From Pseudomonas sp. ISL-84 (lineage in GTDB: Bacteria; Bacillota; Bacilli; Bacillales; Cytobacillaceae), in assembly GCA_018613035.1 (NCBI GenBank), contig JAGGRA010000002.1, forward strand, positions 75,928 to 139,927: 64,000 nucleotides of DNA, read 5' to 3'. Under the pieces are notes generated by a model. The model ran no database searches and was not told the origin of the DNA. It saw only the letters and a program-made list of their open reading frames with translations. Position 1 is the stretch's first letter. Each line of letters begins with the position of its first letter. The position numbers and the translations under genes were made by a program. Shown piece by piece: positions 47,393 to 55,076 of this stretch.

Positions 47393-48561
47393 TCGCTCGT
47401 TGAGAACATATATTTTTTATAATGGTAGCGGATTGAGAATATAAGCCCCATAGCCAGCATATTCCCCATAAGCGAGCTTCCCCCATAACTGATGAATGGA
47501 AGCGGAATGCCCGTGATTGGCAAAAGTCCGATGGTCATGCCGATATTTTGAAAGACATGGAAGGTGACCATGCTGATTACCCCTACACAAATATAAGTAT
47601 AGAAGTTGTTTTTTGTTTCCATGCCAATCTTGGTAATATGATAAATCAGCAGGAAGAAAAGGCTGACTACAATACTTGCTCCAATAAACCCAAATTCTTC
47701 GCCTACAATACTAAAGATAAAGTCAGTATGGCTTTCAGGCAGATAAACTTCCCTTGTTCCATACCCTTTGCCGCTTGTTTCTCCTGATCCAATGGCAAGG
47801 AGAGACCGGGTAAGCTGGAACCCTGTTGAGCTCTGGTAATTGTAGGGATCAATCCAGGAATAAATACGCGCAAACTGATATTCCTTGACTCCCAGATATT
47901 TCTCAAGAATGTCAGGATGCCAGAGGACGAAATAAAGGATGGTGCCGGCCAGTGCAGCTCCTGTGCCAAAAATCGGAGCCAGCAGCTTCCAGCTGATTCC
48001 CGATATAAAAATCAGGCCAAGCATAATCGCAAGAAAAACCAGGCTTGTACCCAAATCCGGCTGCTGCATGACAAGCATGAGCGGCACCATCGTTAAACCG
48101 ACCAGTTTAATAAGCAGCCATAAATCGGTCTGTATGGTTTTAATGGCATTTTTTTGATGATGATCATCAATCGTTTTTGCTAGAACAAGGATAATAAACA
48201 CCTTAACGAGCTCTGCCGGCTGCAGGGAACCCATCCCAGGAACCTTATACCAAGCCTTGGCTCCGTTGATGACAGGAGCAATGCTGCTTGGCGCAATAAT
48301 TAAAAAGCCGAGCAGCAGGATGCCAAGGCCGTAGACATACCAGGAAATCTTCTTTAGCTGGTCAGAGTCCAATGTGATAACAGCGGCAATGATCCCTGTT
48401 CCAACGATATACCAGACAATCTGCTTCAGAAGGAAATTTTCAGTATATTGTCCCGTTGTCTGCGCGCTGTATATCGAGATCGCGCTTACTAAAAATAAAA
48501 GCATCAATATTAATACTAAGCCCCAATCAAGCTTAGGGGGTGTATGCCGATTAGAAGTCAT
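47389..48561 (-). CDS. SEDS peptidoglycan glycosyltransferase, RodA-like
   Basis: 390 aa from the ATG at 48561 (AAAGGAGAATGATT upstream). Ten-helix SEDS protein: NGAKAWYKVPGMGSLQPAEL, QQPDLGTSLVFLAIMLGLIF, ESHTDFIFSIVGEEFGFIG and GIPLPFISYGGSSLMGNML. The catalytic Asp equivalent is in ESHTDFIF-adjacent loops as in RodA. The length and the GAKAWY wording favour RodA over FtsW or SpoVE. It polymerises lipid II for lateral wall growth with a class B PBP. It is a single gene away from mre genes, so it may be a secondary RodA paralogue. Confidence 0.87.
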   Translation of the reverse strand: MTSNRHTPPKLDWGLVLILMLLFLVSAISIYSAQTTGQYTENFLLKQIVWYIVGTGIIAAVITLDSDQLKKISWYVYGLGILLLGFLIIAPSSIAPVINGAKAWYKVPGMGSLQPAELVKVFIILVLAKTIDDHHQKNAIKTIQTDLWLLIKLVGLTMVPLMLVMQQPDLGTSLVFLAIMLGLIFISGISWKLLAPIFGTGAALAGTILYFVLWHPDILEKYLGVKEYQFARIYSWIDPYNYQSSTGFQLTRSLLAIGSGETSGKGYGTREVYLPESHTDFIFSIVGEEFGFIGASIVVSLFFLLIYHITKIGMETKNNFYTYICVGVISMVTFHVFQNIGMTIGLLPITGIPLPFISYGGSSLMGNMLAMGLIFSIRYHYKKYMFSTSD

Positions 48562-48779
48562 AATCATTCTCCTTTAAAAAACCATCTGCCTTTGGGATTT
48601 TGCCAGGCATAACGGAGTATGACGCAGCTTAAGGGATAAAAGTGAGAGAATCCAGAGATTAATTTATGTACCTCTCATTAATCCTCGCTACAATATTCCA
48701 TTATATTTTTTATAGAGATAAATCACAACTTCTAAAGAGGCAATGGGTATTATTTCAAGTTTTTGCGAAACCAAAATGA
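48562..48779. other. Intergenic region upstream of the RodA-like gene
   Basis: AT-rich; should contain the promoter. No ORF or repeat recognised. Confidence 0.35.
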
Positions 48780-48896
48780 TTACTTTTGCCCAGCACTCAC
48801 TTCTGCAGATCCGCCTTGGTGCCCAAATCCGTTTTCTCTGGGTGGATTAGGACCTATTTTTATAATCCCCGCTGAAATACCGCACTTTAATGTCAT
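48780..48896 (-). CDS. Possible 38-aa ORF overlapping the end of the HIT-family gene
   Basis: ATG at 48896 in the +1 frame relative to the upstream gene and stop TAA at 48780. It reads MTLKCGISAGIIKIGPNPPR and continues with Gly/Gln/Ser-rich residues (GFGHQGGSAEVSAGQK). GGATGAGAG is a moderate ribosome site. The part beyond the upstream stop looks codon-like, so either this is a small overlapping gene or the upstream gene has lost its original C-terminus by a frameshift. Function unknown. Confidence 0.35.
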   Translation of the reverse strand: MTLKCGISAGIIKIGPNPPRENGFGHQGGSAEVSAGQK

Positions 48897-49629
48897 CTCT
48901 CATCCATTCCAGGTTGTTGGGAACCTGAGGGATGCTATAGCCGATAAAAATAGGGGTGGTTACATAACGCGGGACGATTTTGGCATAAATATCCTTGCCC
49001 AGCTTATAAAAGAACAAATTGTAGCTGTTGCTTGGAAAAGGAAAGCCATTCAAAATGTAATGGGCCGCAGTCTGGATACATTTGGCGAAGTATGGAATAT
49101 CCTCCTCATCGGCAAGCTTGACATTGAATTCATAGAAGCCGATTCTCGGTGAAGTCGATAACGTGAAGATCGTTCCGCTTTCTTCATGGATGAGAAGCCC
49201 TTCAAAATCGCTTGCATGGACTTTTTCCTTATAATCGATATTTTTAAGCCCAACAATTTGCATATGCGGATGGGCAACGCTTCCTCCTGATAAAGGTCCG
49301 TGATTCTTGAAAAATAGGACAGATTCATACTCTCCACTATCTTCCATTTCACTCCAGTGTTTTAACCCGAATGAAATAAGCCTGATTAAATGCTCCTCGG
49401 AATACATAGAAAGCTCACTGTCACATTGATCCGTTTCAATCAAAACCGTTTGATATGCATTTTCCAGCACAGGATACTTATTTTTCAATAAAATAATTGA
49501 ATCCTGCATCTCAATAATATCCGTCAGCTCCTCCCTCGCACAAAAAGGGCAGCTAATATCCTTATTCCGAATACTATTAGGCTTCTGGACTCCAATCCCG
49601 GTATTAAAATGCAAATGCGTATCTGCCAT
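48847..49629 (-). CDS. HIT/GalT-superfamily protein (DUF4931-like)
   Basis: 260 aa from the ATG at 49629 (AGGTGTAAGAGTG upstream). A zinc-binding CPFC lies at about 29-32 (KDISCPFCAREEL). The HIT-type His triad region is GGSVAHPHMQIVGL (about 122), as in galactose-1-phosphate uridylyltransferase relatives, which use the second His as nucleophile. LLKNKYPVLENAYQTVLIET also fits the DUF4931/GalT-like family. Nucleotidyl transfer or hydrolysis is likely but the substrate is unknown. There are no gal genes nearby, so a role in Leloir metabolism is not supported. Confidence 0.75.
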   Translation of the reverse strand: MADTHLHFNTGIGVQKPNSIRNKDISCPFCAREELTDIIEMQDSIILLKNKYPVLENAYQTVLIETDQCDSELSMYSEEHLIRLISFGLKHWSEMEDSGEYESVLFFKNHGPLSGGSVAHPHMQIVGLKNIDYKEKVHASDFEGLLIHEESGTIFTLSTSPRIGFYEFNVKLADEEDIPYFAKCIQTAAHYILNGFPFPSNSYNLFFYKLGKDIYAKIVPRYVTTPIFIGYSIPQVPNNLEWMRDDIKVRYFSGDYKNRS

Positions 49630-49682
49630 CACTCTTACACCTGCTTTTCTATAATCTCTCCCCCTATTTTATCATGAAAACG

Positions 49683-49737
49683 AGTACCAGGTACCTGTAC
49701 CAGTTTGGCCAACTGGTATAGGTACCTGGTACTTTTA
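49683..49737. repeat. 55-bp palindrome with KpnI sites, copy 2
   Basis: Arms AGTACCAGGTACCTGTACC and GGTATAGGTACCTGGTACT around TTTGGCC. Over 85 percent identical by eye to the palindrome at 3557-3612. It directly abuts the stop of the next gene. Confidence 0.7.
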
Positions 49738-50493
49738 TTCTACCGTTAATTTTGTTTCGGTGTGTTCATGGAGGTCATCGCCTTTTTCGACGTGGATGGT
49801 GATGATGTATGTGCCAGTTTCTGAGAATTGATGGTCAGCTGTGTATTCGCCTTCTTCACTTTCGTTTAGGTTAACCCATTCAGGTGTAGAACCATCAAGG
49901 GAGATTTCGAGCTTAACTTTCGCTTCTGTTAGCGGCTTACCTTCTTTATCAAGCATGACTGACAAATCAGTCTGCTCTTTTGCATGAACATGGTCAGATG
50001 TTTTCAGCTCGATGGACACTTCTCCATCATGGCCGTGGGAGTGGCTTTCTTTATGCCCTTCTTCCACATGTTCATGGCCAGTATTCTCAGCTTTCATGTC
50101 TCCAACTTGGATAGAAACCTTAGGCATCGTATGCTGGCTTCTTGCTGTCACATGGGCCTGCACAAAGTATATGCCCTCATCGGCGAATGCATAATCAGCC
50201 ATATATTTCCCCTCTTTATCATGCTTCGCCTCTATCATTTCACTTTCTTCTTTCTTGCCTTCCTTCCAAACCTCAAATTTCACTTCATCTGCATCTGTTA
50301 CGGCTTCATTGCCTTGTTTCACAGTAACAGCAAGGGACGCTTCTTCACTTGCTTCCAGTGTTTCAGGCACCTGCAAGATCGCTTCAATCACCTGTGGGGT
50401 CTCTTCACTTTCTTTGGCCTTTTGCTGGCTGGACTGGCTGCATCCTCCAAGAATAAGAAAACTTGCCATTATCAAAACGAGTAATTTTTTCAA
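49735..50493 (-). CDS. Lipoprotein with two YtkA/FixH-like domains and a His-rich linker
   Basis: 252 aa. Lipoprotein signal MKKLLVLIMASFLILGGC (Cys 18). The first YtkA-like beta domain spans about 35-125 (EASLAVTVKQGNEAVTDADE ... GIYFVQAHVTARSQHTMPKV), then a His-rich linker HEHVEEGHKESHSHGHDG (about 138-155), then the second domain (about 158-252, DLSVMLDKEGKPLTEAKVKL ... GTYIITIHVEKGDDLHEHTE). YtkA/FixH-type domains are found in surface proteins associated with copper or oxidase assembly. The His clusters suggest Zn, Cu or Ni binding. No metal-transport gene is adjacent. Cell-surface location is expected. Confidence 0.82.
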   Translation of the reverse strand: MKKLLVLIMASFLILGGCSQSSQQKAKESEETPQVIEAILQVPETLEASEEASLAVTVKQGNEAVTDADEVKFEVWKEGKKEESEMIEAKHDKEGKYMADYAFADEGIYFVQAHVTARSQHTMPKVSIQVGDMKAENTGHEHVEEGHKESHSHGHDGEVSIELKTSDHVHAKEQTDLSVMLDKEGKPLTEAKVKLEISLDGSTPEWVNLNESEEGEYTADHQFSETGTYIITIHVEKGDDLHEHTETKLTVE

Positions 50494-50586
50494 TTTCTTT
50501 TCCTCTCTTTTTTCTGTATTTACATTGTATAACGTAAATATAAAAGGAATTTGTGATAGAACGATGAAGTTTTTTTAAAAAAATAA

Positions 50587-50608
50587 AAGACCCTTATAGG
50601 TCTTTTTA
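50587..50608 (-). terminator. Terminator separated from its gene by a MITE
   Basis: AAAGACC/GGGTCTTT stem, then TATTTTTTT on the minus strand. The next minus-strand gene upstream ends at 50863, beyond MITE copy 6, whose target duplication begins in this terminator. Confidence 0.6.
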
Positions 50609-50611
50609 TTA

Positions 50612-50815
50612 GGCTGTCATTGCAAACTTTGCTGCTTTTTAAACAAGTAGTGAGAAGTGGTTGATTTCCGCTCCAGGATGCTCAGCGAACGCGGGGCGGG
50701 CGGTGAGCCTCCTCCCGCTGGAGTCTCGCACCTTACGCTCCAATCAACCATCCTTATTTATCAATGTTTTTGTTTCCAGATCTACATAAAAACAACAATC
50801 TTTTAGAAAAGAGAC
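50612..50815 (-). mobile_element. MITE family B, copy 6 (reverse, short)
   Basis: Ends GGCTGTCATTGCAAACTTTG and CAACAATCTTTTAGAAAAGAGAC; flanked by TTTTATTA (50604-50611) and TTTTATTC (50816-50823), an 8-bp target duplication with one mismatch. About 204 bp, with a reduced centre. Confidence 0.88.
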
Positions 50816-50862
50816 TTTTATTCCAACAGTAAATAAGTTTGCTAATTATTTTGATTTATATA

Positions 50863-51318
50863 CTAAACGGAAGCAAGTTCATTCAGAACAACTTTTTTGT
50901 CCGCTTCTTTTGCAATCAGTTCTGCTGCATCATAGGCCAGTTTTTTATAATGCTGGGTATTTTCTTCGTCCTGGGCAGTTTTGTATGCCCGGGAGAGCGC
51001 TTCGTAGGCGAACGCGAGGTCAAAGTCTCCTATATTATGATCAAGGCAAATTTCAAGATTCCTTTTTGCATGGTAGAGTGCCGGTTCCGCTCTGTTCAAA
51101 ACAGTATACACCCTGGAAATCTGCCATTCTCCCCTTGAAAGATTAACAGGCTTCCCTGCCATTTCCCAATGGAAGCGTGAAGTATGCACCATATGGATCA
51201 TTTGCAGGTCTTCTTCCCTGGTTCTGTCCGGCTTTTCCATCAAGTCCCATACTCTATTGAAAAGGCTGATGGCGATTTTTTTGTGATCCTCTATTTCTAT
51301 AACAGATGGCTGTGCCAT
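50863..51318 (-). CDS. Hypothetical helical protein
   Basis: 151 aa, not assigned to a family I can name. All-helical composition: DHKKIAISLFNRVWDLMEKP, MIHMVHTSRFHWEMAGKPVN, EWQISRVYTVLNRAEPALYH, FAYEALSRAYKTAQDEENTQ, then YKKLAYDAAELIAKEADKK. The helix-turn-helix repeats of about 34 residues (EPALYHAKRNLEICL; AFAYEALSRAYK) resemble TPR-like packing. No signal or membrane segment. GGGGAGATGTTTTGA precedes the ATG. Confidence 0.7.
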   Translation of the reverse strand: MAQPSVIEIEDHKKIAISLFNRVWDLMEKPDRTREEDLQMIHMVHTSRFHWEMAGKPVNLSRGEWQISRVYTVLNRAEPALYHAKRNLEICLDHNIGDFDLAFAYEALSRAYKTAQDEENTQHYKKLAYDAAELIAKEADKKVVLNELASV

Positions 51319-51334
51319 TCAAAACATCTCCCCT

Positions 51335-51812
51335 TTATAGATTTGAAAAACTCTGTACAGATCGTCTATCCTGATCATAAGATTCCTCATGGGTGTTACC
51401 CGTATATTGCTTAATGACCTTTCTCCAAAAGGCTTGTGCTGGATAATTCTTTTCGGTTTGCGTAATCCGCCAGCGTCCCTTGAATGTTTCAAAAGCTAAT
51501 TTGGCCCCCTCTTGGCCAACTCCCCTCCGATTATATTTTTTCATAACAAAAAATTGTTCCATGCTGTAATCAAAATCTGCACTCCTATGTTTTTTCACGA
51601 TCGCAAAGCCGGCCAGGTTCCCATTCACTTTAATAAAATAAGGAAAGAACTCCTCACTGCTTTATGTATAGATCCAGATCTTTAAAGCCGTATCGTCCTT
51701 CCTCATTTAATTCGATATCCAGATAAGCAGTAAATTCATACACATAGAACTCCAGAAGGTTCCCAAGCACATGCTTTTGCTCCTCACTGACCTCTTCTAA
51801 AATGGAATTCAT
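51335..51812 (-). pseudogene. GNAT acetyltransferase split by a one-base frameshift
   Basis: The first piece (ATG 51812, AAGGAGAATGCAAG upstream) reads MNSILEEVSEEQKHVLGNLL and runs to GFKDLDLYIKQ, stopping at TGA 51654. In another frame the same gene continues SSEEFFPYFIKVNGNLAGFA, then MEQFFVMKKYNRRGVGQEGA (the acetyl-CoA loop, R-x-x-G-x-G/A) to the stop at 51335. Adding one A to the ATAAAGC run near 51660 restores a single frame of about 158 aa, a normal GNAT length. Either a true pseudogene or a sequencing error in a homopolymer. Confidence 0.8.
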
Positions 51813-51826
51813 CTTGCATTCTCCTT

Positions 51827-52438
51827 TTATAAAAAATGATCAAAAAACAGAAACAATGCCGTACCCCAAATGATCAATGCGGACACTTTATTAATGGCAG
51901 CAAGAGTACCCGCTGATTTCAGCTCTCCGGTTACCTTGCCCACCCATGCCAGGCCAGTGAACCAAAGCCAGGATACGACTATGCAAGCTGCTGAGAAGGC
52001 CCATTTATTCTGACCGCTGTAGCTGATGGAACTGGTGCCGATGACCCCTATTGTATCCAGAATGGCATGGGGATTTAATAAGGAAACGGAGGCGGCGAAC
52101 AGGATTTGTTTCCTTGGGGCATACTTAGTAGCTGCGGCACCTTCCTGGCTGGCAGGTTTGCTTCTAAATATTACAAACCCCATGTAGATCAAGAACAAAA
52201 TTCCCGCACCAAGAAGAACAGTTTTAAGAACGGCATTAGCCAGGACAACGACTGACACTCCCAGCACAGCCAGCAAAATCAGCATCGTATCACAAAGTGA
52301 CGCTGTAACAACGGCGGGAAGGGCTTTTACAAATGTTTTTTGCTGTGCACCCTGATTAAAGATGAAGACATTTTGGACACCAAGCGGCAAAATCAAGCCA
52401 AATGCAAGCACAAAACCATGGATAATTGCAGTTAACAT
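51827..52438 (-). CDS. LysE/ArgO family amino-acid exporter
   Basis: 203 aa from the ATG at 52438 (AAAGGAATTATTAGC upstream). Six membrane helices with the family start ILPLGVQNVFIFNQGA (about 20) and SLLNPHAILDTIGVIG (about 125), both diagnostic for the LysE/ArgO branch that exports basic amino acids. The exact substrate is not resolved. It is followed by the GNAT pseudogene 15 bp downstream, so the two were probably an operon. Confidence 0.88.
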   Translation of the reverse strand: MLTAIIHGFVLAFGLILPLGVQNVFIFNQGAQQKTFVKALPAVVTASLCDTMLILLAVLGVSVVVLANAVLKTVLLGAGILFLIYMGFVIFRSKPASQEGAAATKYAPRKQILFAASVSLLNPHAILDTIGVIGTSSISYSGQNKWAFSAACIVVSWLWFTGLAWVGKVTGELKSAGTLAAINKVSALIIWGTALFLFFDHFL

Positions 52439-52470
52439 GCTAATAATTCCTTTCATGCTTCCTTTACAAT

Positions 52471-52752
52471 GGCTCTTTTCGTATAGATTGTTGTTTTTGC
52501 ATAAGAAATCTGCCCGTTGATTTCAGCACGAGGCACTCAGCGAACCACGGGGCTACCGGGAGCCTCCTCGACGCTCCCGAGTCTGCGGGGTCTCCCTTGG
52601 AACGCTACTCCCGTAGGACGTTGAATAAGCTTCTTCGAACGGACGCCTCCGTAAGAAAATGCGGCAGCATTTTCGAGGATCTCGCGCCTTCCGCTCCAAT
52701 CAACTCAGTGATTAAAATTGGTTCGAAAGCAACAAACTTTGCGAAAACAGCG
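52471..52752 (-). mobile_element. MITE family B, copy 7 (reverse)
   Basis: Terminal repeats GGCTCTTTTCGTATAGATTGTTG and (inverted) GCAACAAACTTTGCGAAAACAGC. Perfect 8-bp target duplication TTTACAAT at 52463-52470 and 52753-52760. Full internal landmarks (CCCGTTGATTTCAGC; GAGCCTCCTCGACGCT; CCTTCCGCTCCAATCAAC). Confidence 0.93.
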
Positions 52753-52858
52753 TTTACAATAGACCTTCTTTTATTCGTCTTTCATTTCCCTTTTTCCTTC
52801 CTGCTCATCTTCTAAATTAGCTTATCCGTCATATATTTGAAGAGATGGAGGGATCCAA

Positions 52859-53995
52859 ATGAATTCAAAATTAAGAGTCCATTCTGTTTTCTTTTACATA
52901 AACAGCTGGGTGTTCAGTATTTGTGCGGTTGTGGTTCTTGCTGGGCTTGTAACGAAGTATCCGTCCGCCTTTACTTCTTCCCATATGAATCTGCTGCTAA
53001 AGGATATTAAGGCAGATCAGCTGTTCATCCACTTCCTGAAAGCTGAGAACCATTATTTTTACCGGGATGTGCCAACCGAAAGCTATTCCCTTTCAGGAAC
53101 ACTCTTCAAGCTGGCCACCAACACCCAGCCACAGGACGTCAGAACATTCCTTGGACGCGAACTGCCTGGTTTTTCTATCTTTGACACCGGCATTGCCGTT
53201 GCCGGAGAGGGAACCGATTTTACCAATCTCCCGGTAGAGTCTGCACCGCCTCTTGAAGTTCTTTTAAAAGAAAGAGAGCTTGCTCTGAATAATGGGGATA
53301 GCGGGGGCATCGCCGCACCGCCAGCCATTCCGGATAAAAAAAGTGTCCTCATCTATCATTCTCATAGCTGGGAGTCGTTTGCACCGCTTTTAAAAGATGT
53401 GAAGGATTCAAATGAGGCGGTCAGCCCAAATGAACAGGTTAATGTGATCGCTGTCGGAAAAAAGCTGAGTGAAGAGCTTGCGGCAAAAGGCATAGGGGCT
53501 GAGCATGATAAAACGAATACAGCCGCAGAGCTAAAAAAGAAGGGCTGGAGCTGGGAAAGCTCTTATTCTCTTTCACGGGAGACTGTGCAAGCAGCCCTGG
53601 CTGAGAATAAGGACGTAAAGTTTTTAATTGATATCCACAGGGATTCACTTCCCCGGGAGGAAACAACTGCTTTAATCGGCCAGAAGCCGTATGCACGCCT
53701 GTTTTTTATTGTTGGAAAAGAGCATAAAAATTACGAGCAAAACCTGAAAGTAGCCTCGGAGCTCCATAAAGCACTTGAGGCAAAGTATAAAGGGATCAGC
53801 AGGGGTGTTTTTGTAAAAGGGAAAAGCGAGGGCAACGGCATTTATAACCAGGATCTTTCCGAGCGAGCCCTTCTGCTGGAATTCGGAGGAGTGGAAAATA
53901 CCCTGGATGAGCTGAACCATTCGATTGAGGCTTTTGCTGAAGTGTTCAGCGAATATTACTGGAAGGCAGAGACGGTCAATGCGGAAGGAAATTAA
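52859..53995 (+). CDS. spoIIP: Stage II sporulation protein P (SpoIIP family)
   Basis: 378 aa with one N-terminal membrane helix (about 10-32, FFYINSWVFSICAVVVLAGL) and a C-terminal SpoIIP amidase/endopeptidase domain: VLIYHSHSWESFAPLL (metal His), FLIDIHRDSLPREETT and ALLLEFGGVENTLDEL. SpoIIP cuts septal peptidoglycan during engulfment with SpoIID and SpoIIM. Compared with B. subtilis SpoIIP it lies outside the gpr-spoIIP locus, so it may be a second paralogue, and the symbol is a family name here. GATGGAGGGATCCAA precedes the ATG. Confidence 0.85.
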   Translation: MNSKLRVHSVFFYINSWVFSICAVVVLAGLVTKYPSAFTSSHMNLLLKDIKADQLFIHFLKAENHYFYRDVPTESYSLSGTLFKLATNTQPQDVRTFLGRELPGFSIFDTGIAVAGEGTDFTNLPVESAPPLEVLLKERELALNNGDSGGIAAPPAIPDKKSVLIYHSHSWESFAPLLKDVKDSNEAVSPNEQVNVIAVGKKLSEELAAKGIGAEHDKTNTAAELKKKGWSWESSYSLSRETVQAALAENKDVKFLIDIHRDSLPREETTALIGQKPYARLFFIVGKEHKNYEQNLKVASELHKALEAKYKGISRGVFVKGKSEGNGIYNQDLSERALLLEFGGVENTLDELNHSIEAFAEVFSEYYWKAETVNAEGN

Positions 53996-54164
53996 AGCAA
54001 GCCATTACTGCCTCCTGTTTACATTTTTCAGCACCATGATTACCTACCTTTTGTTTGGTCTTAGCACCCTCACAGTTGCCTGTCTGCTCTCGGGAGTCAT
54101 TCTCTCGATTATCAACTTAATTGAAGACGAAATGAAACAATACGGGCCGGACCGCAATGGCTGA
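53979..54164 (+). CDS. 61-aa membrane protein overlapping the spoIIP end
   Basis: ATG at 53979, 17 bp inside spoIIP, with GGAAGGCAGAGACGG as a moderate ribosome site. MRKEIKASHYCLLFTFFSTM leads into two hydrophobic helices (about 11-29 and 31-47) and an acidic tail EDEMKQYGPDRNG. I do not recognise the family. The overlap suggests translational coupling with spoIIP. Confidence 0.6.
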   Translation: MRKEIKASHYCLLFTFFSTMITYLLFGLSTLTVACLLSGVILSIINLIEDEMKQYGPDRNG

Positions 54165-54230
54165 TGCAGGCAAAATTTATTATTTTCTGTTTTAATAGAC
54201 ATAATAAGACAGGAAATAGGAGTGATTGAA

Positions 54231-54977
54231 TTGAAATTGGCCGTCATTACAGGGGCCTCCAAAGGCCTTGGAGCTTCCATCGCAAAGAGAATGATCAAAG
54301 AAGGAACAGGCATCATCTCTGTATCGAGAACAGAAAACCCGGAACTGACAGAGTTTGCTGCAGAGAATCAAGTCTTCTACGGTCACTATTTCTGCAACCT
54401 GGCTTCGCCTGAGGAAGTGGAATCCGTCTTTGGGGAAGTTACAGAGCTATTGCGGGAAAAGCAGCCGGAAGCTCTTTATGTTTTTAACAATGCAGGGGTC
54501 ATTGATCCAATCGGGACAGCCGGCAACCTGGATCACAAGGCTTTAATCCAAAATGTGCACGTCAACTTGATCGCACCTTTCATGATCTCGAACATCCTGC
54601 TGGGTGAAGCTTTACGGGATATGACCATTGTCAATATTACTTCGGGCGCGGCAGAAAGGCCCATTCAGGGCTGGAGTGCTTATTGCAGCACAAAGGCAGG
54701 AATAAATATGTTCACAGAAACAGCCGCACTCGAACAGCAAACAGCAGGCAGCAGCCACAAAATCATCGCATACAGCCCTGGTGTCATGGACACAGATATG
54801 CAGGGCATCATCCGTTCCTCGGCAAAGGAAGACTTTCATGACCTTGAAAAGTTCCAAACATACAAGGAAAAGGGTATGCTGAGAGATACAGATACCGTGG
54901 CAGATGCATTGATCGACCTTATGCTGAATAAAGAGCTTGAAAGCGGAAAAGTTTATTATGTGAACGATTTGATTTGA
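54231..54977 (+). CDS. Short-chain dehydrogenase, (S)-benzoin-forming benzil reductase type
   Basis: 248 aa from the TTG at 54231, placed after AGGAGTGATTGAA; a GTG at 54222 is too close to the ribosome site. SDR features: nucleotide-binding TGASKGLGASIAKRM (about 8), NNAG in YVFNNAGVID, and the catalytic YxxxK in WSAYCSTKAGIN (about 152). The YCSTKAG and SPGVMDTDMQ wording matches the YueD/benzil reductase branch, NADPH-dependent and cytosolic. The physiological substrate is unknown. Confidence 0.82.
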   Translation: MKLAVITGASKGLGASIAKRMIKEGTGIISVSRTENPELTEFAAENQVFYGHYFCNLASPEEVESVFGEVTELLREKQPEALYVFNNAGVIDPIGTAGNLDHKALIQNVHVNLIAPFMISNILLGEALRDMTIVNITSGAAERPIQGWSAYCSTKAGINMFTETAALEQQTAGSSHKIIAYSPGVMDTDMQGIIRSSAKEDFHDLEKFQTYKEKGMLRDTDTVADALIDLMLNKELESGKVYYVNDLI

Positions 54978-54995
54978 TAGTAGCTCCAATAGCGA

Positions 54996-55040
54996 AGCCG
55001 GCTGTTACTTTTGAACAGCCGGCATTTCAATTTAAAAAAA
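54996..55040 (+). terminator. Weak terminator after the SDR gene
   Basis: AGCCGGCTGTT/AACAGCCGGC stem; the following T-run is poor. Confidence 0.4.
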
Positions 55041-55070
55041 AGCGCAAGGCACCTGGAGCTAGACAGTTAA
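55041..55070 (+). repeat. Interspersed repeat family A, end fragments
   Basis: AAGCGCAAGGCACCTGGAGCTAGACA joins the two ends of family A with the centre deleted. Confidence 0.6.
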
Positions 55071-55076
55071 TAGAAG

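Noticed and set aside
48763..49152. 129-codon plus-strand frame
   Set aside because: Antisense shadow of the HIT-family gene; no motif or ribosome site.
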